A DNA stretch of 64,000 nucleotides. It comes from Mixophyes australis. Lineage: Eukaryota; Chordata; Amphibia; Anura; Limnodynastidae. The first letter of the stretch is position 1. Each line of letters begins with the position of its first letter. Below, piece after piece: positions 21,001 to 32,007 of this stretch. Below the pieces are notes generated by a model. That model had not been told where the DNA came from and searched no databases. It saw only the letters and a list, made by a program, of their open reading frames with translations. Where the stretch lies: the NCBI GenBank assembly GCA_036250195.1, contig JAVHZZ010000071.1, positions 443,501-507,500 of the forward strand. Reading direction: 5' to 3'. Both the position numbers and the translations under genes were made by a program.

Positions 21001-22132
21001 AAAGATCACGGAACCCATATTCAAATCCAAGCGGACATCAAGATGTGTTTCAGTTTGAATCTGGGTGTAAGTGCAATCTGCCTAAACGTTACATGTTGTA
21101 CATTAACAGAGCACAGCGCAGTATACACACAAGCGTATGTGCAATATAAGGTATTTAAATAAAGCCTAGAAAAAAAATGATGAACAACTCTAAACAGTAT
21201 AATCATATTTATATTTTTTTTACATTAAATACATAAATCAAGATCTCCTTAATGCATATTGTACATACAATGGGCCTGATTCGTTAAGGAAAAGAAAATA
21301 AGTAAAAAAAAGGAGTAACTTTGCATCTTGGCAAAACCATGTTGCCTTGGAGTGGGAGGCAAATTTAAAATGTCATTGTAGATTTATAGTTGGGGTTGGG
21401 CATGTCCTAGATCAACTTTACATTTCAGTGTAAAATTAAAGCTATCAAGTATTTGTGTGTTACATGAAAAACAGCCAGTATTTATCTTATGTGCTAAATA
21501 ATAACCCTATTTTCACCCCTTGCATTGTAACATGGTTTTGTCCAGGAGAAAAACCTTGCCACCATTGTTCCCTTATGTGTTGTAGGCAGTCGTAAGTGTC
21601 ATTTGCTTTGGACATGAATTATATGCAATTGCGTTAATTGGAGTAAAGTCCGTTTTGGAGCAAGCGCAGGTCTATTTCACGCAAGATACGTCTGAACATG
21701 AATCTGGCCCATAATATTACATGTACATCTTTATACATAGAAGAGACTAAAATCTTTGGCGTTGTTAGGGGAGGATGGTAAAGGGTGCCCATGAGGGTGT
21801 GGCCACGCACCCATTGTGATGTGACCACACCTCCATTTATGGACGCACTGCTGCAAACTGTGTTTTGTTTTGATTTGGGGATTGCAAAAGTTGGGAGGCA
21901 TGGAATAAAGACTGAATATTACTTATAATATAACTAAAATGTAACAATATTACAACATAAGCGCATTGTCACATGTGTTGAAGCTTAACCTGTGCCTCAA
22001 TTTAGAATTGAACAACGATCTTCCATATATAATATAGTAGACAAGACATTTTACCTCAACGATGGAATGTCCAGCGATGTTTTCCTTATTCCTCCGGGAG
22101 GTGTCATTGGGATCTCCAACGAGGGTCTCCAT
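15261..22132 (-). CDS. Proposed eight-exon gene of unknown function
   Basis: Eight minus-strand segments, each bounded by AG acceptors and GT donors, join without a frame break to 831 bp (276 codons plus stop). From 5' to 3' they are 22132-22055, 20624-20565, 19897-19838, 19634-19575, 19074-19015, 17792-17736, 16381-16313 and 15647-15261. All internal exons are in phase 0 and have lengths divisible by three. Five are clearly related 19-20 codon exons with a Ser-Pro-Pro...Gly-Phe-Tyr...Ser-Ser-Glu pattern, so tandem exon duplication built the middle of the protein. The last exon encodes a Cys-rich hydrophobic patch (FSFFCLCSWCCLP), a Gln/Arg stretch and a basic WRWIRKRCGRV motif. I do not recognise the family. 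The model is an inference from splice signals and frame. Confidence 0.5.
15751..15982. mobile_element. MITE-like element with ~40-bp inverted ends
   Basis: The ends GGGGGAATTTAATTGGCAGC and GGAGGGAATTCAATTGACAG (right end read in reverse) continue as near-perfect inverted repeats through ACTCGTGAGAATAACGC. The centre has TTACCGTAGTAACATTAATA, which reappears in a partial relative at 29771-29942. It sits in the intron between exons 7 and 8 of the proposed gene. Confidence 0.7.
16313..16381 (-). CDS. Proposed gene, exon 7
   Basis: CAACAG acceptor, 69 bp, GAG|GTATGG donor. It encodes SEFSASDEVKTTEDAGCEVP, then INE: acidic, Ser/Thr-rich, no stop in phase 0. Confidence 0.48.
17073..17310 (+). repeat. 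Interspersed repeat fragment (SINE/LINE-tail type)
   Basis: Phrases such as TTTATATAGCGCCAGCATAT and CCCTGCTCACAAGCTTACAA are typical of a very common frog interspersed repeat. It resembles the GTAAGCTC-bearing L2-like tails elsewhere in the window (39488, 58680). The exact family was not determined. Confidence 0.5.
17736..17792 (-). CDS. Proposed gene, exon 6 (repeat exon)
   Basis: ATTAG acceptor, 57 bp, GAG|GTATTT donor. It encodes CAPRLESPPPGFYLDNSSE, linking the C-A-P start of exon 5 with the S-P-P...GFY pattern of exons 2 and 3. Confidence 0.5.
17990..18065. repeat. (TA)n microsatellite
   Basis: Two TA tracts separated by a short T-rich break, in an intron of the proposed gene. Confidence 0.9.
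19015..19074 (-). CDS. Proposed gene, exon 5 (repeat exon)
   Basis: CTTAG acceptor, 60 bp, AAG|GTATGT donor. It encodes CCAPTPDTALEKYLLNYTFK, the most diverged copy; membership rests on length, phase and the related introns. Confidence 0.42.
19575..19634 (-). CDS. Proposed gene, exon 4 (repeat exon)
   Basis: CTTAG acceptor, 60 bp, GCG|GTAAGT donor, the best donor of the array. It encodes EDVSSPGSAPPGVHLDSSLA, a diverged member that keeps the Ser-Pro spacing. Confidence 0.5.
19838..19897 (-). CDS. Proposed gene, exon 3 (repeat exon)
   Basis: CTTAG acceptor, 60 bp, GAG|GTATTT donor. It encodes ESVSRPQSPPRVFYMGSSSE. No stop is present in phase 0. Confidence 0.5.
20565..20624 (-). CDS. Proposed gene, exon 2 (repeat exon)
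   Basis: CTTAG acceptor, 60 bp, GAG|GTATTT donor. It encodes ESVSSPKSPPQGFYVGSSSE and is the closest relative of exon 3 (19838-19897); flanking intron sequence is also duplicated. Confidence 0.5.
20945..21190. mobile_element. Probable MITE fragment
   Basis: Starts GGGCCTGATTCAAGTCCGAA and later contains an inverted relative (CAGTTTGAATCTGGG). This is the GGGCCTGATTC class seen at 21272, 23632 and 34637. Boundaries are unclear. Confidence 0.35.
21272..21711. mobile_element. MITE of the GGGCCTGATTC family
   Basis: Begins GGGCCTGATTCGTTAAGG and ends with the reverse-complement-like GAATCTGGCCC. The interior matches 23632-23937 over long stretches (GCAAAACCATGTTGC, AGCTATCAAGTATTTG), so the two are copies of one element. 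Confidence 0.65.
22055..22132 (-). CDS. Proposed gene, exon 1 (coding start)
   Basis: An ATG with G at -3 and G at +4 opens 26 codons: METLVGDPNDTSRRNKENIA, then GHSIVE. They end at GAG|GTAAAA. Upstream of the ATG is an acceptor-like CCCCAG or CAG at 22147/22141, so at least one non-coding exon probably precedes it. The acidic and amide-rich start resembles exon 7 in general character. Confidence 0.45.
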
Positions 22133-22689
22133 TACAGCTTCTGGCACTGGGGAGACAAGAATATTCATTATCAGCTAATATATTCTCAATGATGGGTGAC
22201 TTTGTTTCTCTATAAATAATCATTAATTTACCCCATGGTATTAGCAATATAAAATCTGTTAAACATGTTCCTTATGTGTCTGATCTTCATCCATGTGTTT
22301 GTTCATTATTCCTGTTTTGTGCCTTTTACCCTTAGTTCCTCCCCAGTTGTCTCTTATGTGCGTTCCTTTGTGTGCAATAGCTCCCTCTTGTGTGTAGATC
22401 CAGTCTGCACCGTCTGACACTCAGGTGGGATAAGGGACTTTCAATTTGAACATCGCTTCTGTGAAATTTTCCGATTAGAATGTGGCCTATGCCGATAGAG
22501 AGTCCATAACTGATCTACATGGAAAAGCTAGCTACCGTGGCATAACCGTGGACCTTGGCTAGTACATGAGTCCCATTAATTATTATTACTATCGTAGTTG
22601 ATATGTAATATAACACAGTGATCGGCAGAACAGGTATTGGGAAAAACAGAGTATACAAAATACAGGGACATACAAAGTAGACAAACATG

Positions 22690-22880
22690 ACCACATCTTG
22701 ATGGGGCGTGGTCACGGCACAGTGAGGGCGTGGTCATTAGCTATCGCCCATATCCCAACATTCCCACAAGCTGGACAAATATGTCCCCGGGCAGGATAGT
22801 GGACAGAGCCCTAAATTCGGGACTCTTCTGCTGAAATTGGGACATTTGGGAGGTAACTACCATGCTGCTTATCAATTGTG
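22690..22880. repeat. Interspersed repeat (GGGACA class)
   Basis: The stretch contains GGGACTCTTCTGCTGAAATT and GGGACATTTGGGAGGTA with a nearby GGGGCGTGGTCA. Such phrases are typical of a common frog repeat. Ends were not resolved. Confidence 0.35.
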
Positions 22881-23631
22881 GTGAAACTATACCATAAACA
22901 AGGAAAAAACACATACTGAGAGGCATTGGCGCAAACATGATATAGGGAGGAACCAAAATATATCTTACCAGAAAAAGCCCATATCCAGTTGGAGGAAATC
23001 TGCTATTTTATATATGTAAAGCAGCTCCCATATAATATTTAGTGATAACGTTAAAAAATTGTCACCGGATTATAGCATCAGTCATAGAAAACGGGGCCAT
23101 AATCTGTTAATAAACACACAAATGGAGCCATAATTTGATGACAATCATAGGAAACAAACTACCCTGCAAACTCTCCTGTCAGGGCCCGGAGCAGTTCTTC
23201 TCTTACCCCTTACTGGCAGTTTGCTCTCCTACAGCCAGAGACCAGGGCAGGACCGGAAGGTGAGCGCTATCTGTCTGTAACAGAACATGCTGACAGCGGC
23301 TTCAGGACTCAACAAGTTACATCGGACTTACATGAAAGATGGGGAATGGGGGGTGCTGGGTGTACCACTGGGTGCCCTAAATGTCCGTATTAAATTCTTG
23401 TTTGATATTACCACTGGGTTCCCCGCCCTAATGAACACATTTATATTTTTCTTACATCTGGAAGAACTGCGGATGACAGGCTTGTGTTCACTCATTTTTC
23501 TGTCTCTTGTCAGACTTAGCGATCAATCTGTTGTTAGGAAAATTATTCAAAACATGGTTACTTTCAGAGCTCTTCATTATTTAATAAAAAAAAGTTACTA
23601 AAAGCAGGTCTCAAAAAATGTGTCCCAAAGG
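22881..23631. other. Spacer with possible non-coding exons
   Basis: Around 23195-23285 both strands carry acceptor and donor-like sites (minus: TTACAG|ACAG...AAGG|GTAAGAG; plus: CTACAG|CCAG...GAAG|GTGAGC). The minus-strand pair lies 5' of the proposed gene and could be a leader exon. A 104-codon plus-strand frame (23287-23601) shows no domain and is not called. Confidence 0.25.
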
Positions 23632-23937
23632 TAGTGGGTCTAATTCATTAAGGAAAGAAAAGCAAAATAAATGAGTAACTTTGCACCTTGGCAAAACCAT
23701 GTTGCATTGGAGAGTGAGGTAAATTTAGGGGTAGGGCATGTCCTAGCTCAGCTTTAAAATTTGGTGTAAAAATAAAGCTATCAAGTATTTGTTTGCTACA
23801 TGAAAAAACAGCCAGTATTTAACTTATATGCAAAATAATAAACTCATTTGCACCCCTTGCATTTTAACCTGGTTTTGTCTAGGATCAAATATAGTCCTTT
23901 ATTGCTTTGTTCTCCTTAATGAATCAGGCCCACTGTG
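23632..23937. mobile_element. MITE of the GGGCCTGATTC family, second copy
   Basis: Starts GGGTCTAATTCATTAAGG and ends CTTAATGAATCAGGCC, an inverted-repeat pair of about 20 bp. The interior matches 21272-21711. Confidence 0.7.
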
Positions 23938-24379
23938 TTTAAATGTATTCTACACTTTACCCCCAACCTTGTCTTGTCTCCCCTCGCTCATCCTTCTCCC
24001 CTCACCCCATTACTTCCTCATCCTTTCTAATCTCTGTTACTTTCCACTCACCCCCTTTCTCTCCATCCATCTTTGGTTCTCTATCACGGGGGGCTCAAGA
24101 TGGACTAAAATCATTTTGTTAGTTCTGGATTAGTTTAGTTCACATTGGGGCTAATGCACATGGGCACCATTACAGTCCTGTAGATTCACTCTTTTATTAT
24201 ATACAGGTTAATCTGCTGCTCCCCCTGTGACCCCACAAGTGGGCTTACCTGAATAAAGGGCTGGAGACTATCACTAGGGCCCATAGAACGTCAGACCTGG
24301 TGTAGGAAATGCACAAGGCACTAACTGGGGCATTTTTTATTAGCTATGGGGCATTTTTGGCTTATACATTATTTGCTGC

Positions 24380-24525
24380 ACTTTGATTGTTCTCATTAGA
24401 TTGTAAGCTCTCTCCCTACCCTTGGTTTTTATATTGGCTTTTATTTTATCTATATTGTATGTACCTGTTTCATGTATGACATGTTTTACTCACTAATCTG
24501 TAAAGCACAGTTGGCCTTAAAAATT

Positions 24526-24562
<37 letters not shown>
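24380..24562 (+). repeat. L2/CR1-like 3' tail with (AAT)n
   Basis: An ATTAGATTGTAAGCTC motif, then a T-rich segment, CTGTAAAGCACAG, and about 11 AAT units. This is the form of a non-LTR retrotransposon 3' end with a microsatellite tail; the same GTAAGCTC...(AAT)n arrangement occurs at 58680-58908. Confidence 0.55.
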
Positions 24563-24563
<1 letters not shown>

Positions 24564-24624
24564 ACATTTTCTGTAAAACCATTTTAGAAAATGTTCCCCT
24601 TTGTGTTCACCTTTCAATTCTTAG

Positions 24625-27600
24625 AGATATTTGGGTTTAAAATCAGGTCCAAGTTTTCATACTTATACTGTACTGTAAATATTGTTACCAGGCTAAAGCC
24701 ATTAACACAGGGCTTAGAGATGGGTAAACCAGGAATACACAGACTGTAAATTATTCTCACCCCCTGAATATATCCCATTTATAATATAATCCCCGTCCCA
24801 GTCTTGTTACATTACCTGTGGAGATGACTGACGCTCTGTTTGAAATTCAAGTGTAAACAGCTGTTTCCAACCAATCAGATTGAAGAGAATTCTGTGACAT
24901 CACCAACCCAGGTAGCTCAGAGCCTAGTAATCCCTGATCAGCCATTGGTTGAGAGTTGTGTATCTGTAAATGGCCATATGTATGACAGCCCTATGTCTTA
25001 GTTATGTACATATGTGTAACATGGATGAACTGTGTGAATCATGGGGAATTACTTGTGAATCTGCCAATCTGTTAGGTCAGACACAATCTCGTTAGTCACT
25101 ACTCATAGGCAAACCACAAAGTAATCTCCCCCAGTTATCTTGAATTCTGTACCTCTTAACGATTCTGATGGCAGGTAGGAGGTATCCTAATGACCAGTCT
25201 ATGGGTAACCTGCATTAGGACCTTACACCAGACTAAAATAATCACCTTGGCAAGTGCTTACCCAGTGTGCCAAAATCAAACATTCTCATGTGTAACGTTC
25301 TAATGTAAACTGCAGCATTAAATATAGTTCTTGTAAAAATATGATAGTGACTGTTTCCCACTAAGCTTGTTACTTACTGTCATAGGAAATTAAATCAATG
25401 GCAGAAGTAGCTACATGAAGATATGCTTCATGTAAAGTATTTGACATTACTCAAATATCTATTTTCCACATTACTTTGTAATTGGATTTTTACATGTATT
25501 TGGGTTTAAAATCAGGTCCACATTCTTTTTATACTTATACTGTACTGTAAATATTGTTACCAGGTTAAAGCCATTAACACAGGGCTTAGAGATGGGTAAA
25601 CCAGGAATACACAGACTGTAAATTATTCTCACCCCCTGAATATATCCCATTTATAATATAATCCCCGTCCCAGTCTTGTTACATTACCTGTGGAGATAAC
25701 TGACGCTCTGTTTGAGATTCAAGTGTAAACAGCTGTTTCCAACCAATCAGATTGAAGAGAATTCTGTGACATCACCAACCCAGGTAGCTCAGTGCACAGT
25801 AATCCCTGATCAGCCATTGGTTGAGAGTCGTGTATCTGTAAATGGCCATATGTATGACAGCCCTATGTCTTAGTTATGTACATATGTGTAACATGGATGA
25901 ACTGTGTGAATCATGGGGAATTACTTGTGAATCTGCCAATCTGTTAGGTCAGACACAATCTCGTTAGTCACTACTCATAGGCAAACCACAAAGTAATCTC
26001 CCCCAGTTATCTTGAATTCTGTACCTCTTAACGTCTCTGATGGCAGGTAGGAGGTATCCTAATGACCAGTCTATGGGTAACCTGCATTAGGACCTTACAC
26101 CAGACTAAAATAATCACCTTGGCAAGTGCTTACCCAGTGTGCCAAAATCAAACGTTCTCATGTGTATCGTTCTAATGTAAACTGCAGCATTAAATATAGT
26201 TCTTGTAAAAATATTATAGTGACTGTTTCCCACTAAGCTTGTTAATTACTGTCATAGGAAATTAAATCAATGGCAGAAGTAGCTACATGAAGATATGCTT
26301 CATGTAAAGTATTTGACATTACTCAAGTATCTATTTTCCACATTACTTTTTAATTGGATTTTTACATGTATTTGGGTTTAAAATCAGGTCCACATTCTTT
26401 TCATACTTATACTGTACTGCAAATATTGTTACCAGGCTAAAGCCATTAACACAGGGCTTAGAGATGGGTAAACCAGGAATACACAGACTGTAAATTATTC
26501 TCACCCCCTGAATATATCCCATTTATAATATAATCCCCGTCCCAGTCTTGTTACATTACCTGTGGAGATGACAGACGCTCTGTTTGAAATTCAAGTGTAA
26601 ACAGCTGTTTCCAACCAATCAGATTGAAGAGAATTCTGTGACATCACCAACCCAGGTAGCTCAGTGCCCAGTAATCCCTGATCAGCCATTGGTTGAGAGT
26701 CGTGTATCTGTAAATGGCCATATGTATGACAGCCCTATGTCTTAGTTATGTACATATGTGTAACATGGATGAACTGTGTGAATCATGGGGAATTACTTGT
26801 GAATCTGCCAATCTGTTAGGTCAGACACAATCTCGTTAGTCACTACTCATAGGCAAACCACAAAGTAATCTCCCCCAGTTATCTTGAATTCTGTACCTCT
26901 TAACGTCTCTGATGGCAGGTAGGAGGTATCCTAATGACCAGTCTATGGGTAACCTGCATTAGGACCTTACACCAGACTAAAATAATCACCTTGGCAAGTG
27001 CTTACCCAGTGTGCCAAAATCAAACGTTCTCATGTGTATCGTTCTAATGTAAACTGCAGCATTAAATATAGTTCTTGTAAAAATATTATAGTGACTGTTT
27101 CCCACTAAGCTTGTTAATTACTGTCATAGGAAATTAAATCAATGGCAGAAGTAGCTACATGAAGATATGCTTCATGTAAAGTATTTGACATTACTCAAGT
27201 ATCTATTTTCCACATTACTTTTTAATTGGATTTTTACATGTATTTGGGTTTAAAATCAGGTCCACATTCTTTTCATACTTATACTGTACTGCAAATATTG
27301 TTACCAGGCTAAAGCCATTAACACAGGGCTTAGAGATGGGTAAACCAGGAATACACAGACTGTAAATTATTCTCACCCCCTGAATATATCCCATTTATAA
27401 TATAATCCCCGTCCCAGTCTTGTTACATTACCTGTGGAGATAACTGACGCTCTGTTTGAGATTCAAGTGTAAACAGGTGTTTCCAACCAATCAGATTGAA
27501 GAGAATTCTGTGACATCACCAACCCAGGTAGCTCAGTGCCCAGTAATCCCTGATCAGCCATTGGTTGAGAGCTGTGTAACTGTAAATGGCCATATGTATG

Positions 27601-27661
27601 ACAGCCCTATGTCTTAGTTATGTACATATGTGTTACATGGATGAACTGTGTGAATCATGGG
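24625..27661. repeat. 872-bp tandem array, about 3.5 copies
   Basis: The marker ACTTATACTGTACTG recurs at 24661, 25532, 26404 and 27277, so the period is 871-873 bp. Copies differ by about 1-3 %; the fourth is cut off after about 420 bp at 27661. Each unit, read on the minus strand, holds CCAAT boxes, TGATGTCA, and a segment ending ATCTCCACAG|GTAATG. The array lies 2.5-5.5 kb upstream of the proposed minus-strand gene. Confidence 0.92.
24815..24955 (-). promoter_or_regulatory. Promoter-like core of the 872-bp unit (copy 1 of 4)
   Basis: On the minus strand this reads: a CCAAT motif within CTCAACCAATGGC, then TGATGTCA (CRE-like), a second inverted CCAAT (GATTGGTTGG), about 60 bp, and CCACAG|GTAATGT, a donor. 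Equivalent cores are near 25686-25826, 26558-26698 and 27431-27571, with the motifs conserved. The arrangement resembles a compact CCAAT/CRE promoter with a short non-coding first exon. No transcript evidence is available. Confidence 0.35.
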
Positions 27662-28226
27662 GAGGTGAAGCCATGACCTGAATGGTTATGTTATAAAAAA
27701 ACTATCTATATATATTGGCATAAGACTACTTAGTGGGGTATTTCCCATTGTTGTGTGTGAAATAAGAAAAATTGTTACTTTTCCCCCACATTTTGTTTTT
27801 TTTATGTTTCACTAGAGATGAGCAGTACGGAGATAGAATTAGATAGACAGGAATTTTAGGGTACAGAGTCGAATTGAGACATGACTCAGTGTCTGCTCCA
27901 AATTCCGATCTGAAAATGAAGCAAAATGTCAGTTCATGTAAAATGTCAGATCTCGTGAGTATTGGATCGATATCTTCAATGTATAGCCGTCCTTCCTGTT
28001 CTCAGCTGCCATTTAGAAGTGATAGCAGGTGGGTATATTATTAAACTATTTAAGAGTTAACAAAAACTATTCTTTCTTGCTTTTAAAATCAAAGATGTTT
28101 AAATCTGATGACAGTAGTGCCAGGGGCAGTATCAGCGACATCTGAAATATTTAGTGGGGAAAAATAGGGAACTGTTTGATTGTGAGCAGCACCCCCCCTC
28201 CCCCCACAAACAAAATGCATATACTG

Positions 28227-28273
<47 letters not shown>

Positions 28274-28857
28274 TATATTGCTTTTACAATCTATATGTTT
28301 GTCTGTGAAGGTAATTGTGTGTGAGGGGCAGCATCACATCTGTCCTAGTGAGCGGCTATATGGCAGGGTGCGGTGAATGACCCGACACTGTGTATTATGC
28401 CGGAAGAATGAGGATGATGATGCTACAGGCGCTGCTGCACTTGAGGGCGATACACCAACCCAGTGGGCTGTCACGGCTATATAGTCTTTTGTTCGACCAG
28501 TACCGCTTGTCACATATCTGTAGCTAAGTGGACAGTCGGTACAATGGCATTTTCTAGGGACTGAATGGCTTTTTGTTTAACCTCACAGTACAGCAATTGC
28601 TGTTAAGAAGAAATGGGATTGTGATGGAATTTGGTAACGTGGACACATGATCTAAACTAATCGGTTATAACCTGATGCATTGATGGGGAAATTGGACTCA
28701 CATCCAGTGATAACATAGCTGTCATGGCTTTAGTGATCCGCTGTGCAGCAGGATGCTGGCTGTCATACTTGGTTCCTCTTGCGTCTCAGACAATTGTTGA
28801 TTATAATACAATAAAAAGATTGGTATATCTGCGCAGGCCAACTGAAAGCACCCTCTG

Positions 28858-28860
<3 letters not shown>
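27662..28860. other. Spacer with TA microsatellite, no gene seen
   Basis: The tandem array stops abruptly at 27661. The remainder holds an AT-rich stretch and a (TA)n tract at 28229-28280 next to a run of C. Open frames here come from simple repeats. Confidence 0.5.

Positions 28861-28942
<82 letters not shown>
28861..28942. repeat. (AC)n microsatellite
   Basis: About 41 uninterrupted AC units, likely length-variable between individuals. Confidence 0.95.
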
Positions 28943-28945
<3 letters not shown>

Positions 28946-29292
28946 GTGCTAAAATAAAAAACTGTAAAAATAACCAATGGTGACAGAGTTGGCGCTAACA
29001 GTTTTAAAGAGTCATCTGTGAAATAATATATATATATATATTCTTTCCATCTTGATGTATGTCTTCCAAAAATTCCAGAAGTTTGCAGTGATCAAAGTAA
29101 CTTTCAGATTTCTGGCATTCACCACGATTATGGTCACATAAAAAAAGTGAAAAGAAAAAATTCGTATCATAGCGTAACATATAATATGTGGTTACACCGA
29201 AAACCACTAAATATCCCAATGATCCAGTGGGGGTTGATAATTACGAGAAAAACACCACGTGATGGGTGTTCTCAATCTCCTATTGGATATAC

Positions 29293-29522
29293 ACTTACAA
29301 GATTTCAATCTTGAATCAATATAAGCCAATATTTGTATTTTACATTGCTTTTATGCTTCTTTGGTGCAATAAAACTTTGGCTACGTGAGATAATGCACTA
29401 TCAGTTCTCACTTGTCTTTTGAGCACCTATCATAAGGAGATCCAGTAAGAGGACAAGATTCCAGGAGGATATCCATGTATACATATTGGCTTATATTGAT
29501 TCAAGATTGAAATCTTGTAAGT
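29293..29522. repeat. Perfect 39-bp inverted repeat
   Basis: Arms 29293-29331 and 29484-29522 are exact reverse complements (left arm starts ACTTACAAGATTTCAATC), separated by 152 bp. The middle contains GCAATAAAACTTTGGCTACG and GTTCTCACTTGTC. It could be the ends of a small fold-back transposon or paired termini of a Penelope-like element; neither is proven. Confidence 0.75.
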
Positions 29523-29770
29523 CTACTACTACTGTCTTATATCACTGAGGTAGTATCAGTACAAAGTAACATGATAGTATAATGTGGGCAGCGTGTCTTG
29601 AATTTGGTTCCAAGTCACCCTAACAAAATAATAACATTAGTTAAGCCATTTATTTTTTATTTTGATAAAATGTACATACGAGGACAAACTTTTAAGAGCT
29701 AATTTCTCTTGTGGTTACTCGTTAACAATTCATATGAATGTGTACACATCTAACAACAAGATCATCCTAG

Positions 29771-29942
29771 GGGGGAATTCAATCGGCTTCTGCACTATCA
29801 CCGTTGATAACAGTAATTTTTACCTGGACTTCTGCTCGCGGCTCCCTGAGCAAAACAAACAGCGTTAAAACTTACCGCACTAGCGGTAATAATGCGCAGT
29901 ATTACCGTAGTAACAGTAATAGTGCACAGGCCGTGTTACTTT
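29771..29942. mobile_element. Partial MITE related to 15751-15982
   Basis: Starts GGGGGGAATTCAATCGGCTT and shares TTACCGTAGTAACAGTAATA with the element at 15751. The right inverted end is missing or decayed. Confidence 0.55.
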
Positions 29943-32007
29943 CAAACATCTCCACCTTTTCAAACCCACAGTTTAGTAAATATACCCCAATGAGTGTGGT
30001 GGTCCCGCCAGCCCCTGGATCACTCACCCCCTCCTGGGTCCTCCACTGCTGGGGGGGAACCTTGGTTGGCATAGAAATTACAGGTAAAATACAGACTTGA
30101 TATACTAAAGATTGAGATGTTTTGGAGAAAGTATAGCAGGCAAAATAATAAAGATGCTGTAATATTAATGGTGAAAGAAATAACTTCTTTATAACAACCC
30201 TTCACTCTCAAATATACAAAAAAAAAAAATCTGCTTTCAGTATGTTGTTTACATCACATTATGTATTGGTTACAAAATATTCAAATATATATTACAAAGT
30301 TCAGCTGTCTGTAGTATGTAACAGCGCACACAAATGTCTGATAACGTCCATTTACAATATCAGGTTATATATTCCACTTGCTGGTCCTCATCATAACAAG
30401 TGACAACACAACTATCACTCTTCGCGTTAAATTCATCAGGTGGGATAATAACATGAAGTTCAGGAGTAGAAATAAAATAATTAAACTGTTTCTTGTGTTC
30501 TTCTTCGTTAATATCGCTTGATGAACGGATACTTTAAAGAAGAAAACACATAACAGTCCGCTCCAGAACGTGTCCCTTTACCCCCTGGAGCGCAGCTCTG
30601 GGAGAAGTAAGTCACAAGCACTATGTGAACTGTCCGGTAAACAGATGAGCTTTCAGCAGGGTCCTGCAGTTAGAGACCATACATGACAGACAGACATTCT
30701 GTGAAGATTTTCAGGGGCAGCATTCAAGAAGGGTCGCAGTCCTGAGAGCAGAGGTAACCTAGGAAAAATAAAGCGCCAACGTGAACAGAGGGTGGGTACG
30801 TACAGATTGTGATAATAGATATAACAGGTGGAAATGGATTGGACAGCTCTAAATACTTTTGCAATGAAAAGATAATTAAAATGGAAAACAAGATGATTTC
30901 AGTAGCAGAACAGTAATTAATGATGGAGAGTAGGGAGGTTATTCCTGCAGCGACTATTTGAATGGACTGTAGGGTACCAAGATATCATTACAGCAAGATG
31001 GAGGTTGCAGCAGTCTGGATGGTATGTAACAAAAATTGCTTTGTAGTACAAGAAAAAATGCATTTGTAGCTGTACAAAAGGACTCACCGTCCACACATCC
31101 AGTGCCCAGTGGGGGCTTATATATACCCAGTAACCCCCACCTGACCCAGGCCCCTTAAGGAAACATGAAGCTGCCCCAACACTAACAAGTAGCCATTCCA
31201 ACTTGCTAAACCTATCTTCCAGCACTGTGCACTACAGAGCACTGTGAAGCAGTGACGGCCATTCCTGCAATCACTACCTGGGAACATCTGTAGCGTCTAT
31301 ACCTAGGTCCCGCAGAGTTACCCAGCATTGTGAAGGGGGGGGGGGGGGGGCACTTAATCTAAACTGAAGGCCTAACAGGAGAGAAGAGTATAGAGCAGGA
31401 GGAGTGTCGGTGAACTTCTAGGATGTCTTAAATGGCCCTTTCGCCTGTTCCCTACAATATACTACAGTGGTTCCTGGTATCCCCAATTAATGCCTGAAGT
31501 ATACCAAAACTTAAAGTTATGGATAAGTGAGAAGGCTGAAGTACGCCACCTAAAAACAGTGCATTGAAATCTGGATGTATTGTTATTTTTGTGAGATAAT
31601 TGAGGTGTCTTATGTACAGTTTGTGACAAAAGCAATTATATTAATGGCCTGTAATGATAATATCATCTAACTAAACTCTGACTAGATACAGTTAAAAAAA
31701 GAAAACCCCAACATCTATGGCAACAATGATCTCTGTATTATTATCTCATTCACTGCTAAGGATCTACTCCTCTTTCAAATAAAAGGCGCCTCTTTCATTT
31801 TGAAGTAAGAGAGGTGTCAGGATTGAGGCAGCGGGGCCTGTGAGGTAAAAGCTGGTGGGCAGCAGTGAGACACGATTGTGGGCAGGAGGCCTGTCAGGGA
31901 AAAGATCATGTAATACGTGTCATGGGGAATATCTGAGAAAAGTTAGCAAGTGTTGTCAGGTTATTGTTGTTTGAGGAGGGGCCGTGTGGGGAAGAGACTT
32001 CTCCTTC
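29943..32007. other. Spacer, nothing recognised
   Basis: AT-rich DNA with a poly-A run (about 30220) and a G run (31337-31351). Several short frames (such as 30917-31225, -) lack domains and codon structure. No gene is called. Confidence 0.5.

Noticed and set aside
24625..27661. Tandem array as a CRISPR or other spaced-repeat locus
   Set aside because: Units are 872 bp with no unique spacers, in a eukaryotic context; it is a satellite-like tandem duplication.
28176..28957. Frames with long Tyr/Ile, Cys/Val or Thr/His runs
   Set aside because: Translations of the TA and AC microsatellites.
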